64,000 nucleotides of DNA, from assembly GCF_000455325.1 (NCBI RefSeq), contig NZ_HG322953.1, positions 297,329 to 361,328 on the forward strand, read 5' to 3'. This document shows, piece after piece, positions 37,600-44,817 of this stretch. The translations under genes were made by a program, and so were the position numbers. The notes under the pieces were generated by a model, which ran no database searches, was not told where the DNA came from, and was given only the letters and a program-made list of their open reading frames with translations. Numbering within the stretch: the stretch's first letter is position 1; every line of letters begins with the position of its first letter. This stretch comes from Mycolicibacterium septicum DSM 44393. GTDB taxonomy: Bacteria > Actinomycetota > Actinomycetes > Mycobacteriales > Mycobacteriaceae.

Positions 37600-39060
37600 A
37601 TGGACCGGGGTCCTAAGTCTCAGGCCGACAGTTCACCGTTGCCGTGGCGTCCTCGCGGTACCGAGTCGCAGCGTTTCGCCCAGTTCTGCCGTCGTTTCCT
37701 ACGTGTCCCGCATGGTTATGGCGCGGGTAAGCCTCTCGTGCTGCGGGATTGGCAGATCGGCCTAGTGGGCAGTGTGCTTGATCGTTCGCCGCGACCACGG
37801 CTAGCGGGCTGGATGATTGGGCGCGGTAATGGCAAGTCGAGTTTGCTTGCGGCGCTGGCGGTTTACGAACTGTTCACGGGTGCAGATGGTGGCTCGATTG
37901 TGGTTTGTGCACGTAATCAGGATCAAGCACAGATCATTTTCACGCTGGCCCGCACTCTGGTCGAAACATCGCCAGAGCTGTTGGCGCGGTGCCAAGTTGG
38001 ACGCGAGCGGCTGTACGTGCCACGTAACCGGTCTGACTTTCGCTGTCTGGTGAGCGAGCCGGAATCGCTTGAGGGATTGAACTATTCGCTGTGCCTGGTG
38101 GATGAGCTTGGCGTTACCCCGCGTGAAACGGTCGAGGTGCTCATGTTGGCGCTGGGTAAGCGTCCAGTGTCGACGCTGGTAGGCATTGGCACACCCGGCC
38201 CCGATCCGACAGACAGCGTATTGACCGACTGGCGCAACATGCACCACGAGCTGGGCGACGACTTCATTGTGTGGCGTGAGTTTTCCGCAGAGGGGTACCA
38301 GTCTCACCCTGTGGACTGCGAGCACTGCGCACGCCTTGCGAACCCCGCTTATGGCGATTTTCTAGACCCTGACTCTTTCCGAATTTTGGTTAAGACTACT
38401 CGTGAGAACAGTTTTCGCCGCTCTAGGCTGTGTCAGTTCGTCAACGACACGATGGGGGAGTTCCTACCTCTGGGCCTTTGGGATTCACTCTCGACCGACT
38501 CGCCGGTCCCTGACGGTTCGGAGGTTGTTCTAGCCCTGGATGGTTCGTTCAACAACGACTCCACCGGTCTACTGGTCGCCTCTGTGGAGACGGTACCGCA
38601 CGTGGACGTTGTCGCCCTGTGGGAGAACCCCGGCGATAAGAGCTGGCGCTCACCCGTGCTTGAGGTTGAGGACGCGATTAGAGAGGCCTGCAAACGCTGG
38701 AATGTAAGGGAATTGGTGGCCGATCCGTTCCGGTTCACCCGCACTTTGCAAGTCCTGGCCGCTGAAGGCATTCCGGTGATGGAGTTTCCACACTCACCGT
38801 CTCGCCTCACTGCCGCCACCACGGACCTGTATAAGGCTTGCACGAACGCCGGTCTGACGCATAGCGGCGATGCACGTTTAGCAGCTCACGTCAGCAATGC
38901 TGTTGTGGTTCAAGACAGTCGGGGTATGCGACTCGACAAGGCGTCTCGCAGCGTGCACGCACACAAGATCGACCTTGCGGCGTGTCTGGTGATGGGCTAT
39001 TCGCGTGCGAGCTGGCTTGCCTCTCATCCTAAGAAGCATTACCGCGCCGGATCGTGGTAA
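37600..39060 (+). CDS. terL: phage terminase large subunit
   Basis: A 486-residue packaging motor. The ATPase domain has Walker A GRGNGKSS at residues 74-81 and Walker B LCLVDEL at about 164-170, followed by a coupling motif region (LVGIGTPGPDPTD). The nuclease domain begins with the acidic strand VLALDGSFNNDSTG, with further acidic residues near ELVADPFRF and HKIDLAACLVMG. Length and both domains are complete. It pumps DNA into the procapsid and cuts it. The ATG at 37600 has AGGA eight bases upstream. It is the first gene of the structural module. Confidence 0.92.
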   Translation: MDRGPKSQADSSPLPWRPRGTESQRFAQFCRRFLRVPHGYGAGKPLVLRDWQIGLVGSVLDRSPRPRLAGWMIGRGNGKSSLLAALAVYELFTGADGGSIVVCARNQDQAQIIFTLARTLVETSPELLARCQVGRERLYVPRNRSDFRCLVSEPESLEGLNYSLCLVDELGVTPRETVEVLMLALGKRPVSTLVGIGTPGPDPTDSVLTDWRNMHHELGDDFIVWREFSAEGYQSHPVDCEHCARLANPAYGDFLDPDSFRILVKTTRENSFRRSRLCQFVNDTMGEFLPLGLWDSLSTDSPVPDGSEVVLALDGSFNNDSTGLLVASVETVPHVDVVALWENPGDKSWRSPVLEVEDAIREACKRWNVRELVADPFRFTRTLQVLAAEGIPVMEFPHSPSRLTAATTDLYKACTNAGLTHSGDARLAAHVSNAVVVQDSRGMRLDKASRSVHAHKIDLAACLVMGYSRASWLASHPKKHYRAGSW

Positions 39061-39080
39061 ACACAAAGGACTTTCAACTT

Positions 39081-40433
39081 ATGACCGACGATCTAATCGA
39101 ACTGCTACAAGCCCTGGACGCACCACAGTACCGATACCGCGTGCTGGACAACTACTTTAACGGGAACAGCCCGCTTAGCTTCCTAAGCCCAGAGGCCAAG
39201 GTGGCTCTGCGCAACTTTGATCAGTTGTCCTCAAATCTGTGCCGTACCGCTGTGGTGAGCTTGCAAGAACGTCTGCGCCTATCCGGTGTTGAGGGTACCG
39301 ACGCTTGGAGTTTGTTCGAATATTCGGATCTTGACCAGCTCGCGGCGCAAGTACATAGGGACGCACTGCTGTATGGCGTCGGGTATGTGCTTGTCTGGAC
39401 TGATAGCAACGGAAAGCCTAGGGCCACTGTTGAATCACCTAAGCAGGTGATTGCGCAGCGTGACCCTGTGACGCGCGACGTGGTTAAGGCGGTCAAGCGC
39501 GTTCGTACCAAGACGACGACCGAGGCTTGGGTGTACTACCCCGACCGGGTGGAGCATTGGCGCTCTAATTCGCCTAGTTCCGGTAACGCGGGATATGCAC
39601 TCGTGGAAACCGTTCCGCATACCTTGGGTGTGGTTCCTGTGGTCCCCATTGGCGATGATTCAAGCGCGATTGACGACCTGCTGAGTCTTCAGGATGGAAT
39701 CAACAAGCTACTGACTGACATGCTCATTGCGTCCGAATATGCAGGTAGGCCAAGGCGATACGCCACTGGTATTGAACTAGTCGAGAAGCCGGTCACCGAC
39801 GACCAGGGCCAGCCGGTCATAGATCCTGACACGGGCGAGGTTGTGACCGAGGCGGTTAACCCGTTCCCTGAGTCGAATCGAATGATGGTCTCGGAGGCTG
39901 CCGAATCTAAGTTCGGCGCGTTGCCTGCCGCTGACCTCAAGACTTTCGAATCCGGTATTCGCGTGCTGATCAGTCAGGCAATGATGGTTTCTGGCCTACC
40001 GGCTCACTATGTCGGGTTGCTACAGGAATCGGTCACGTCTGCCGACGCTTTGCGAGCCGCTGAGGCCGCGCTAGTGGCCCGAGCTGAAGCACGTCAGCGC
40101 ATTTACGGGGTCGGTTGGGAAGCGGTTGCGCGGCTACTGGTCGCTATCCGTGACGGGGTAGATCCAGACTCGGTGATTGCCCGCGTGGTGTGGTCCCCGG
40201 CGGATACCCGTTCGCAGGCTCAGGAGGCGGACTACGCGGTCAAGCTGTATAGCGCCGGAATCCTCTCCCGTAAGGGTGTCCTGAAGCGTCTAGGCCTGAC
40301 TGCCGACGAGGTGGAAGAGGAGCTAGCGAACACCAGGGAAGAGGCTCAGGTGGGTCACGATCTGAAGTTCGCCGCGTTCTCACGTGACCTGGACACGATG
40401 ACCGGAAAACCGCCTCAGAAGCCCGCTGCTTAA
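39081..40433 (+). CDS. phage portal protein, SPP1 gp6-like
   Basis: A 450-residue portal with the family layout. The N-terminal wing is RYRVLDNYFNGNSPLSFLSPEAK, the beta-rich stem region includes YGVGYVLVWTDSNGKPRATVESPKQV, and the clip and crown region includes LISQAMMVSGLPAHYVGLLQESVTSADALRAAEAALVARA. Twelve copies form the ring through which DNA enters the head. The ATG at 39081 is preferred (AAAGGA upstream); an in-frame GTG at 39054 overlaps the terminase stop. Confidence 0.9.
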   Translation: MTDDLIELLQALDAPQYRYRVLDNYFNGNSPLSFLSPEAKVALRNFDQLSSNLCRTAVVSLQERLRLSGVEGTDAWSLFEYSDLDQLAAQVHRDALLYGVGYVLVWTDSNGKPRATVESPKQVIAQRDPVTRDVVKAVKRVRTKTTTEAWVYYPDRVEHWRSNSPSSGNAGYALVETVPHTLGVVPVVPIGDDSSAIDDLLSLQDGINKLLTDMLIASEYAGRPRRYATGIELVEKPVTDDQGQPVIDPDTGEVVTEAVNPFPESNRMMVSEAAESKFGALPAADLKTFESGIRVLISQAMMVSGLPAHYVGLLQESVTSADALRAAEAALVARAEARQRIYGVGWEAVARLLVAIRDGVDPDSVIARVVWSPADTRSQAQEADYAVKLYSAGILSRKGVLKRLGLTADEVEEELANTREEAQVGHDLKFAAFSRDLDTMTGKPPQKPAA

Positions 40434-40521
40434 CCCGCATGTTTCCACCCATGCCCGACCTCTTGATCGCACCTGAGGGCAAATGGGGGCTATTGCGGCC
40501 CCATCTGAGAGAGGAACCGTC

Positions 40522-40938
40522 ATGTCCGATACTGACGAAACCCAAGCCGAGGAAACCGACCAGCTCGACGCTGAACAGGTGACCGAGGAAAACGACGACC
40601 ATAGCGGTACGTTCCCGCGCGCCTATGTCGAGAAACTACGCACAGAAGCCAAAGACAACCGTCACCGCGCCGAGACTGCCGAACAGAACCTAGACGCCGT
40701 AATGCGTGAACTGTTCACCGCGAAAGTGTCCGCTACCGGCAAGCTGGCCGACCCAGACGATTTGCCCTATGACGCTGAACTACTTGACGACGACAAGCTC
40801 ACTGCGGCAATTGACGAACTGACCACACGCAAGCCACACCTAGCCGCACGCAAGGCTTCCGGCAGTGTCGGCCAAGGTGTCACCAGCACCAAAGATGAAC
40901 CATTCTCACTCCTTGGCCGCTTGCAACAATCGGTCTAA
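40522..40938 (+). CDS. scaffold-like protein preceding the capsid gene
   Basis: A 138-residue, very acidic and charged protein (SDTDETQAEETDQLDAEQVT) with a central helix (FPRAYVEKLRTEAKDNRHRAETAEQNLDAV) and a basic C-terminus (AARKASGSVGQG). Size, charge pattern and location between portal and capsid are those of phage scaffolding proteins. GAGAGAGGAA precedes the ATG at 40522. No prohead protease gene is seen, so the scaffold may leave without cleavage. Confidence 0.78.
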   Translation: MSDTDETQAEETDQLDAEQVTEENDDHSGTFPRAYVEKLRTEAKDNRHRAETAEQNLDAVMRELFTAKVSATGKLADPDDLPYDAELLDDDKLTAAIDELTTRKPHLAARKASGSVGQGVTSTKDEPFSLLGRLQQSV

Positions 40939-41058
40939 ACCCGGTGAGAGACCAAAGCGATTGATTCGCAGTCTCTCCCACACTTGAGGGTCTGATACCC
41001 ATTCCTACCTCTGTCCTGATGGCAGTCGTTTCACACTGCTATTCAAGGACATTCAGAA

Positions 41059-41922
41059 ATGGCTATTCAGACTCCGGCTACTCAGCCGACTCTCTCGGCG
41101 GCAGAAGTCGCCAAGCTCCTAGTAGAACCGCTTGAGCAGGTATCTACGTTCCTGTCGGCTGGCCCACAAATTATCGACTCCGCTGGACCTGTCCGCGTGC
41201 CCCGCATTGCGTCGGGTGCTTCTGCTGCTTTCGTGGCCGCAGGTGTTCAGATCACCGATAGCGCAGTCGCTTTCGATGAAGTGCAACTACTTCCGTCGAC
41301 CCTTAAGGGAATCAAGAGCCTGACCAAAGTCTCAAATGAGCTGGTGCGCCAGGCAACTCACACCGTGGGTGCATTGGATCAGGTGCTCTCCACTCGTTTG
41401 GTCACCGACGTTTCCAACGTGTTGGATGCCGCACTCTATGACGGCACTGGCACTTCGGACACGATCAAGGGCATCCTTCGCCAGACCGGCGTCACCACTG
41501 GCGTTTTGGATCTTGCCGACCCTGACAGCCTGATTGATGGTCTCGCAGCAGCGCAGGGAAACCACGTCAGCCCAACACATTTTGTGATGACTCCTGCCAG
41601 CTTCGCAGCTATCCGCAAGGTGAAGGTCGGTACTGGTGACCGTCGCTACGTGATCGAACCGAACACCATTCAGAACGGTGTTGCTTTCCAGCTGTTCGGA
41701 CTGCCTGTGGTGATCACCGACGATATTCCCGACGTGTCGGGTAAGGCGCGTGTAGCGCTCGTGGACTTTAGCAAGGTTGTGGTTGCCCGCGACCAGAACC
41801 CCACCGTCGCAGTACTCGATCAGACTTTCGGCGATTACGACACCGTAGGTATCCGTGTCACCGCGAGGTTCGACGTGGCACTACTTCAGCCTAAGGCTGT
41901 GACCCTTCTAACTGTGGCCTAA
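41059..41922 (+). CDS. HK97-fold major capsid protein
   Basis: A 287-residue capsid protein. Recognisable HK97-type blocks are SAGPQIIDSAGPVRVPRIASGASAAFVAAG, FDEVQLLPSTLKGIKSLTKVSNELVRQA (E-loop and spine helix region) and THFVMTPASFAAIRKVKVGTGD with LFGLPVVITDDIP (P and A domains). It is compact for the family and has no obvious N-terminal delta domain, in line with a separate scaffold gene. A purine-rich ribosome binding site lies before the ATG. Its presence means the element could build its own head. Confidence 0.9.
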   Translation: MAIQTPATQPTLSAAEVAKLLVEPLEQVSTFLSAGPQIIDSAGPVRVPRIASGASAAFVAAGVQITDSAVAFDEVQLLPSTLKGIKSLTKVSNELVRQATHTVGALDQVLSTRLVTDVSNVLDAALYDGTGTSDTIKGILRQTGVTTGVLDLADPDSLIDGLAAAQGNHVSPTHFVMTPASFAAIRKVKVGTGDRRYVIEPNTIQNGVAFQLFGLPVVITDDIPDVSGKARVALVDFSKVVVARDQNPTVAVLDQTFGDYDTVGIRVTARFDVALLQPKAVTLLTVA

Positions 41923-42237
41923 ATGATGGTTACCGCAACTGATTTGGGCGCATTCCTGAATCGCACCGTGGATGTGGCCCAGGCTAATACGGTTATCCAA
42001 GTGGTAACTTCACTGGCCGAAAGCTATACCCGTGGTGTCGGATTCACTGATCACGTGCCTAACGATGAGATTGCCGCTGTGGTGCTGGGAGCAAGTGCCC
42101 GTGTCATCTCTAATGCCAAAGGCCTTGAATATCAGGAAACGTATGGCCCGCAGTCGATTGGGTTTCGTACCGCGTTCGGTTCCTGGACTGTCGCTGAGAC
42201 GTTTGTTCTCAACCGGTTTAGGGCAAGGGCAGCGTAA
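41923..42237 (+). CDS. head-tail connector/adaptor-like protein
   Basis: A 104-residue, mainly helical protein (ATDLGAFLNRTVDVAQANTVIQVVTSLAESYTRG, then IAAVVLGASARVISN) with the features of gp6/gp15-type adaptors that bind the portal ring. Its ATG directly follows the capsid stop; an internal ATG one codon on is equivalent. Its stop abuts the next gene. The call rests on gene order and helical pattern. Confidence 0.7.
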   Translation: MMVTATDLGAFLNRTVDVAQANTVIQVVTSLAESYTRGVGFTDHVPNDEIAAVVLGASARVISNAKGLEYQETYGPQSIGFRTAFGSWTVAETFVLNRFRARAA

Positions 42238-42564
42238 GTGAGTACCGCGAAAGTCTGGCGCTTTGAGCGTTCGTGGAAGGGTGAAGCCACCAACTCACCT
42301 GAGGATGCTTACCTAGGGGAGATTGACGGTGTGATCATCGGCGGTGTCAGTGCTCGTGCGCTACGTCACTTCCCAGGATTGCAGGACACCACCGGTCAGG
42401 CCGGATTCCCCAAGGATGCAGCTATCCAAGTGCAACCGGGGGACCACGTAAAGATCGGTGACACAACCTATCTCGTGAACGGACCTGTCGAGTGGGACGA
42501 ACCCACGATCTACGGCACTGACTTCGGCTACCGCTGGCTCAGTGTCGAAGCATCAAGCAACTAA
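42238..42564 (+). CDS. head-closure/connector-like protein
   Basis: A 108-residue beta-rich protein (WRFERSWKGEATNSPEDAYL, GDHVKIGDTTYLVNGPVEWDEPTIYGTDFGYRWLSVE). Small beta-barrel head-closure or stopper proteins occupy this position in siphophage structural modules. The GTG start directly follows the preceding stop. It is the last recognisable virion gene: nothing resembling a tail terminator, major tail or tape-measure protein follows. Confidence 0.65.
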   Translation: MSTAKVWRFERSWKGEATNSPEDAYLGEIDGVIIGGVSARALRHFPGLQDTTGQAGFPKDAAIQVQPGDHVKIGDTTYLVNGPVEWDEPTIYGTDFGYRWLSVEASSN

Positions 42565-42579
42565 AAGGATTTGAGACAA

Positions 42580-42672
42580 ATGAAGCAAAAGGATGAGCGC
42601 TACGAGGCAACCGCCAAGTTGTCTCGCGCAGCCCGTGCCAAGCTTGAGGCCAAGGCCGACAAGCGCAAGTAG
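42580..42672 (+). CDS. 30-residue basic helical peptide
   Basis: ATG at 42580 to TAG at 42670-42672, with the product starting MKQKDERYEATAKLSRAARA and ending in a Lys-rich helix. The length and strongly charged helix suggest a small DNA- or capsid-binding peptide. The ribosome binding site is weak (GGATTTGAGA). It lies just before the module terminator. Confidence 0.5.
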   Translation: MKQKDERYEATAKLSRAARAKLEAKADKRK

Positions 42673-42748
42673 GCAATGCCAGCCATGGCACCTCGAAAGT
42701 CCCCATGGTTGGAAGGCGCGCCTGAAAAGGGATGCGCGCCCGATGAGA

Positions 42749-42784
42749 CCTCACCCGTACTGTGCAACCAGCGGGTGGGGTTTT
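42749..42784 (+). terminator. intrinsic terminator ending the structural module
   Basis: CCTCACCCG (42749-42757) pairs with CGGGTGGGG (42772-42780), with one G-U pair, and is followed by TTTTG. It closes the rightward transcription unit of the element directly after the connector genes, where tail genes would start in a complete phage. Confidence 0.75.
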
Positions 42785-42865
42785 GTTGCATCTACAGAAC
42801 CGGCACCCGTCAACGTCCAAGAGCGGGTGAGCGGCACCGCATAGGAGCGGGTGCCGCCAAGGTTG

Positions 42866-42883
42866 CCCCCGGTTCGCCGGGGG
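42866..42883 (-). terminator. hairpin with TTCG tetraloop after the cargo gene
   Basis: CCCCCGG-TTCG-CCGGGGG at 42866-42883 is a perfect 7-bp stem with a very stable tetraloop, eight bases beyond the stop of the minus-strand cargo gene. It probably terminates that transcript. Confidence 0.7.
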
Positions 42884-42890
42884 TATTCGC

Positions 42891-43550
42891 CTATTCGGAG
42901 GTGGTGTGGTTGCGGAGATTGACTAGCGCGTAGCTCGTCAGTTGTTTTGTAAGTCGTCTGACCTCGTCGTCCAGGAGGCTTGCACGTAGACGCTCGTCTT
43001 CTCGCCGCCGACGTAGTTGGCGCACCATCACCACCCCTTCGTAGTGCGTCCTCTCTTCGGCAATGATGGGCTGCAGTTGATTGAGCAATGCGAGTAGTTC
43101 CTCATCCTTGGTAAGCAGTCGGATCGCGAACGCATGCCCGCTTATTTGGTTGTAGACGCCCCAGTATTCTGCGGCCATGATTGCTCGCATCGCCTTGTCT
43201 ACCCGGTCGAAACGATAATCCAAGTCCTCTTCGGCTCGCGCTATCCCCTCAACAACTTCATCGATCTGACCGATCGCTTTGTCAAGCTTGACCGTGCGTT
43301 CCGCGAGCGCATTTATCAGACCGATTATCTCGATCCGAAGCTTGTCGAGCCGAGCCTCCTCACGGACCCGTTCGAACTGGGCGATGGACGTGTCTAGCAC
43401 TGCTTGGGCGTGACTCTGGGATTTTGTGAACTGCTCTCCCGACAGGCGGAGGGTGCGTCGGTTTGAACGCAGGTTGAACAGAACGGCAATCACAGCGACC
43501 GTGATCGTTCCCAACGCTCCCCAACCCGGCGTGTAATACCACCCATCCAT
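42891..43550 (-). CDS. membrane-anchored coiled-coil protein: cargo gene of the element
   Basis: A 219-residue protein with one N-terminal transmembrane helix (WGALGTITVAVIAVLFNL, residues about 9-26) followed by long amphipathic helices (LRLSGEQFTKSQSHAQAVLD, LAERTVKLDKAIGQIDEVVEGIARAEEDLDYRF) and a charged C-terminal helix bundle. The ATG at 43550 is chosen for the strong GGGGAGGAAACGG upstream. It lies alone, opposite to the structural module and next to attR, the usual place of lysogeny-expressed cargo. No enzyme motif is seen. A role in superinfection exclusion or membrane-based defence is possible but unproven. Confidence 0.72.
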   Translation of the reverse strand: MDGWYYTPGWGALGTITVAVIAVLFNLRSNRRTLRLSGEQFTKSQSHAQAVLDTSIAQFERVREEARLDKLRIEIIGLINALAERTVKLDKAIGQIDEVVEGIARAEEDLDYRFDRVDKAMRAIMAAEYWGVYNQISGHAFAIRLLTKDEELLALLNQLQPIIAEERTHYEGVVMVRQLRRRREDERLRASLLDDEVRRLTKQLTSYALVNLRNHTTSE

Positions 43551-43612
43551 CCGTTTCCTCCCCGGCATAGTCCCGTTAGGACAATATCGGCAAGACGATT
43601 CAGTGTGTGCTT

Positions 43613-43633
43613 GGTCCGCACTCGGTCCGCAGT
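43613..43633 (+). repeat. right arm-type site: tandem GGTCCGCA pair
   Basis: The 21-base block differs at one position from 32922-32942 and has the same orientation and internal spacing. It lies 107 bases inside attR, consistent with a second integrase arm-binding site. Confidence 0.7.
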
Positions 43634-43739
43634 TGGTGCTGTTTGGCAGTATTTGATAGTTCGTGATAACCCCTGGTAGGAGTCTATTTATCCATCATTT
43701 TCAACAGTGACACAACGCGGTAAAACACCAGGACTAGGT

Positions 43740-43756
43740 TGCTCTACATCCTCTGA
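43740..43756 (+). repeat. attR: attR core, 17-bp direct repeat
   Basis: Identical to 32873-32889. The sequence right of it (GATAGACG, then a hairpin) is what would have followed the glutamine synthetase stop before insertion. Confidence 0.92.
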
Positions 43757-43765
43757 GATAGACGT

Positions 43766-43827
43766 CGTCGGGTGTGGAGGCTGGATCCGTCCGGATCCTG
43801 GTAACCGCGCAGCCTCCACACCCGACG
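43766..43827. terminator. 18-bp stem terminator, originally that of the glutamine synthetase gene
   Basis: An 18-base arm (43766-43783, starting CGTCGGGTGTGG) is perfectly complementary to 43810-43827. The loop contains a nested GGATCC-GTCC-GGATCC palindrome. It begins ten bases past the att core. It now serves the leftward inositol operon, and in the uninserted chromosome it would terminate both converging units. Confidence 0.8.
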
Positions 43828-43882
43828 ATCACCCGCGGTACTTCGTGACGTACGGCCGCTTGTCCTGGGTGACGGCTGACCA

Positions 43883-44736
43883 TCAGAGTACAGTCAGCGC
43901 CGATTTTGCGGCGAGCCCCAGCGCCTCGCGAGCCGGGAGACTTCGGAACGAATCCGACAGGATCTCGACACCCCACGGGCCCCGGAACTCGAGGTGCCGC
44001 AACACCGTCACCAGCCCCTTTAGGTCGAAATCCCCGTCGCCACAGAGCAACCGGTTGTGCACGGTGTCCTCGAACAGCGTGCCCACCACCTCGCCGGCGG
44101 CGTCGTCGAGTTCGACCCCGAAGATCATCTCCGGGGTCAGCGACCCAGCCAGGTCGCTGATCGTCGTCCCTGCCCGGAACACATGCCAGGCATCGATGAG
44201 CAGGCCGGCCGCTGAATGTGCGGCCGCCCGGATGAGGCCGGCCCCACCGGAATCGTGTCGATCATCGAGAACGGCATCGGCTCGATCGCCACCCGGGTGC
44301 CGTGGGCCGCGGCCTCCTCGGCAAGCGCACGCAGGGGAGCCACCAGTTCACTCAGATCGGTGGTGCGCGAACACCGTTCGGAGCCGATCTTGATGAAGGC
44401 GGGACTCAACACATCGGCAGCCTCGAACAGCAGATCGCGCACATCGTAGGAATGCCCGGCTCGTCCTCGGGGGATCCACCACCGCTCGAGCAACTCGATC
44501 TCGATGTGTGTCAGTCCTGATGCGGTGGCCAGGTCACCCAACGCGGCGAACCCGATTGAGTCCCTGATGGCCAACAGGTCGTCGGCGATCAGGCCGAAGC
44601 CGGTGAATCCGGCCTCCGCAATCGCGGCCACCCGCGCAGCGATAGGCACCGGGCTTGTCGCCGGGTTGTCCATCGGGGAGGTGTTGCCGGCGCTGGTCCA
44701 CGCCGTGGCAACCAGATCGGTTGCTGCCCTACGCAT
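43883..44736 (-). pseudogene. TIM-barrel sugar phosphate isomerase/epimerase gene interrupted by a one-base frameshift
   Basis: Two minus-strand frames join into one about 284-residue xylose-isomerase-like TIM barrel. The first starts at 44736 (MRRAATDLVATAWTSAGNTS) and runs through AIEPMPFSMIDTIPVG. The second continues AGLIRAAAHSAAGLLIDAWH, then IFGVELDDAAGEVVGTLFED to the stop at 43883. Adding one G in the G-run (plus-strand C run 44242-44245) restores the frame. Metal-ligand-type residues are present on both sides (E in AIEPMP, D in LLIDAWH, E in GVELDDA), so the gene looks recently broken or misread. It is the last gene of the iol operon; its role in cyclitol isomerisation is inferred. 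Confidence 0.75.
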
Positions 44737-44811
44737 CTACATGTTCTCGGGAACGCCGAGGGTGATGCCGCCGTGGCTGAGATCGACCTGGTGGGAATTG
44801 GTCTTGCTCAT
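44737..44811 (-). CDS. 24-residue short ORF between iolH and the last iol gene
   Basis: ATG at 44811, six bases after the iolH stop, ending with a TAG directly abutting the next ATG at 44736. The peptide begins MSKTNSHQVDLSHGGITLGV. GGGAAG lies about nine bases upstream. Its exact fit between two genes suggests translational coupling. It is too short to assign; it could be a leader, a small protein or chance. Confidence 0.4.
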   Translation of the reverse strand: MSKTNSHQVDLSHGGITLGVPENM

Positions 44812-44817
44812 ACGCTT

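Larger units (their letters stand above)
32873..43756. mobile_element. 10.9-kb integrative element with capsid and packaging genes but no tail: candidate capsid-forming phage satellite
   Basis: Bounded by the 17-bp direct repeats at 32873-32889 and 43740-43756, with a tyrosine integrase at the left edge. Repeated arm-type sites lie near both ends (32922-32942 and 43613-43633). Base composition is lower in GC than the flanks, and rare codons (TTA, AGA, ATA) are more frequent. Content: integrase, excisionase-like HTH, second HTH protein, five small unknown genes, HNH nuclease, terminase large subunit, portal, scaffold-like, capsid, two connectors, terminator, one cargo gene. No tail, lysis, protease or immunity-repressor gene is recognised. 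Size and content recall mycobacterial phiRv1/phiRv2 and the capsid-forming PICI class. Confidence 0.88.

Noticed and set aside
42676..42933. An 85-codon frame after the connector genes
   Set aside because: It runs through the module terminator at 42749-42784 and the hairpin at 42866-42883 and into the end of the minus-strand cargo gene, and resembles no protein.
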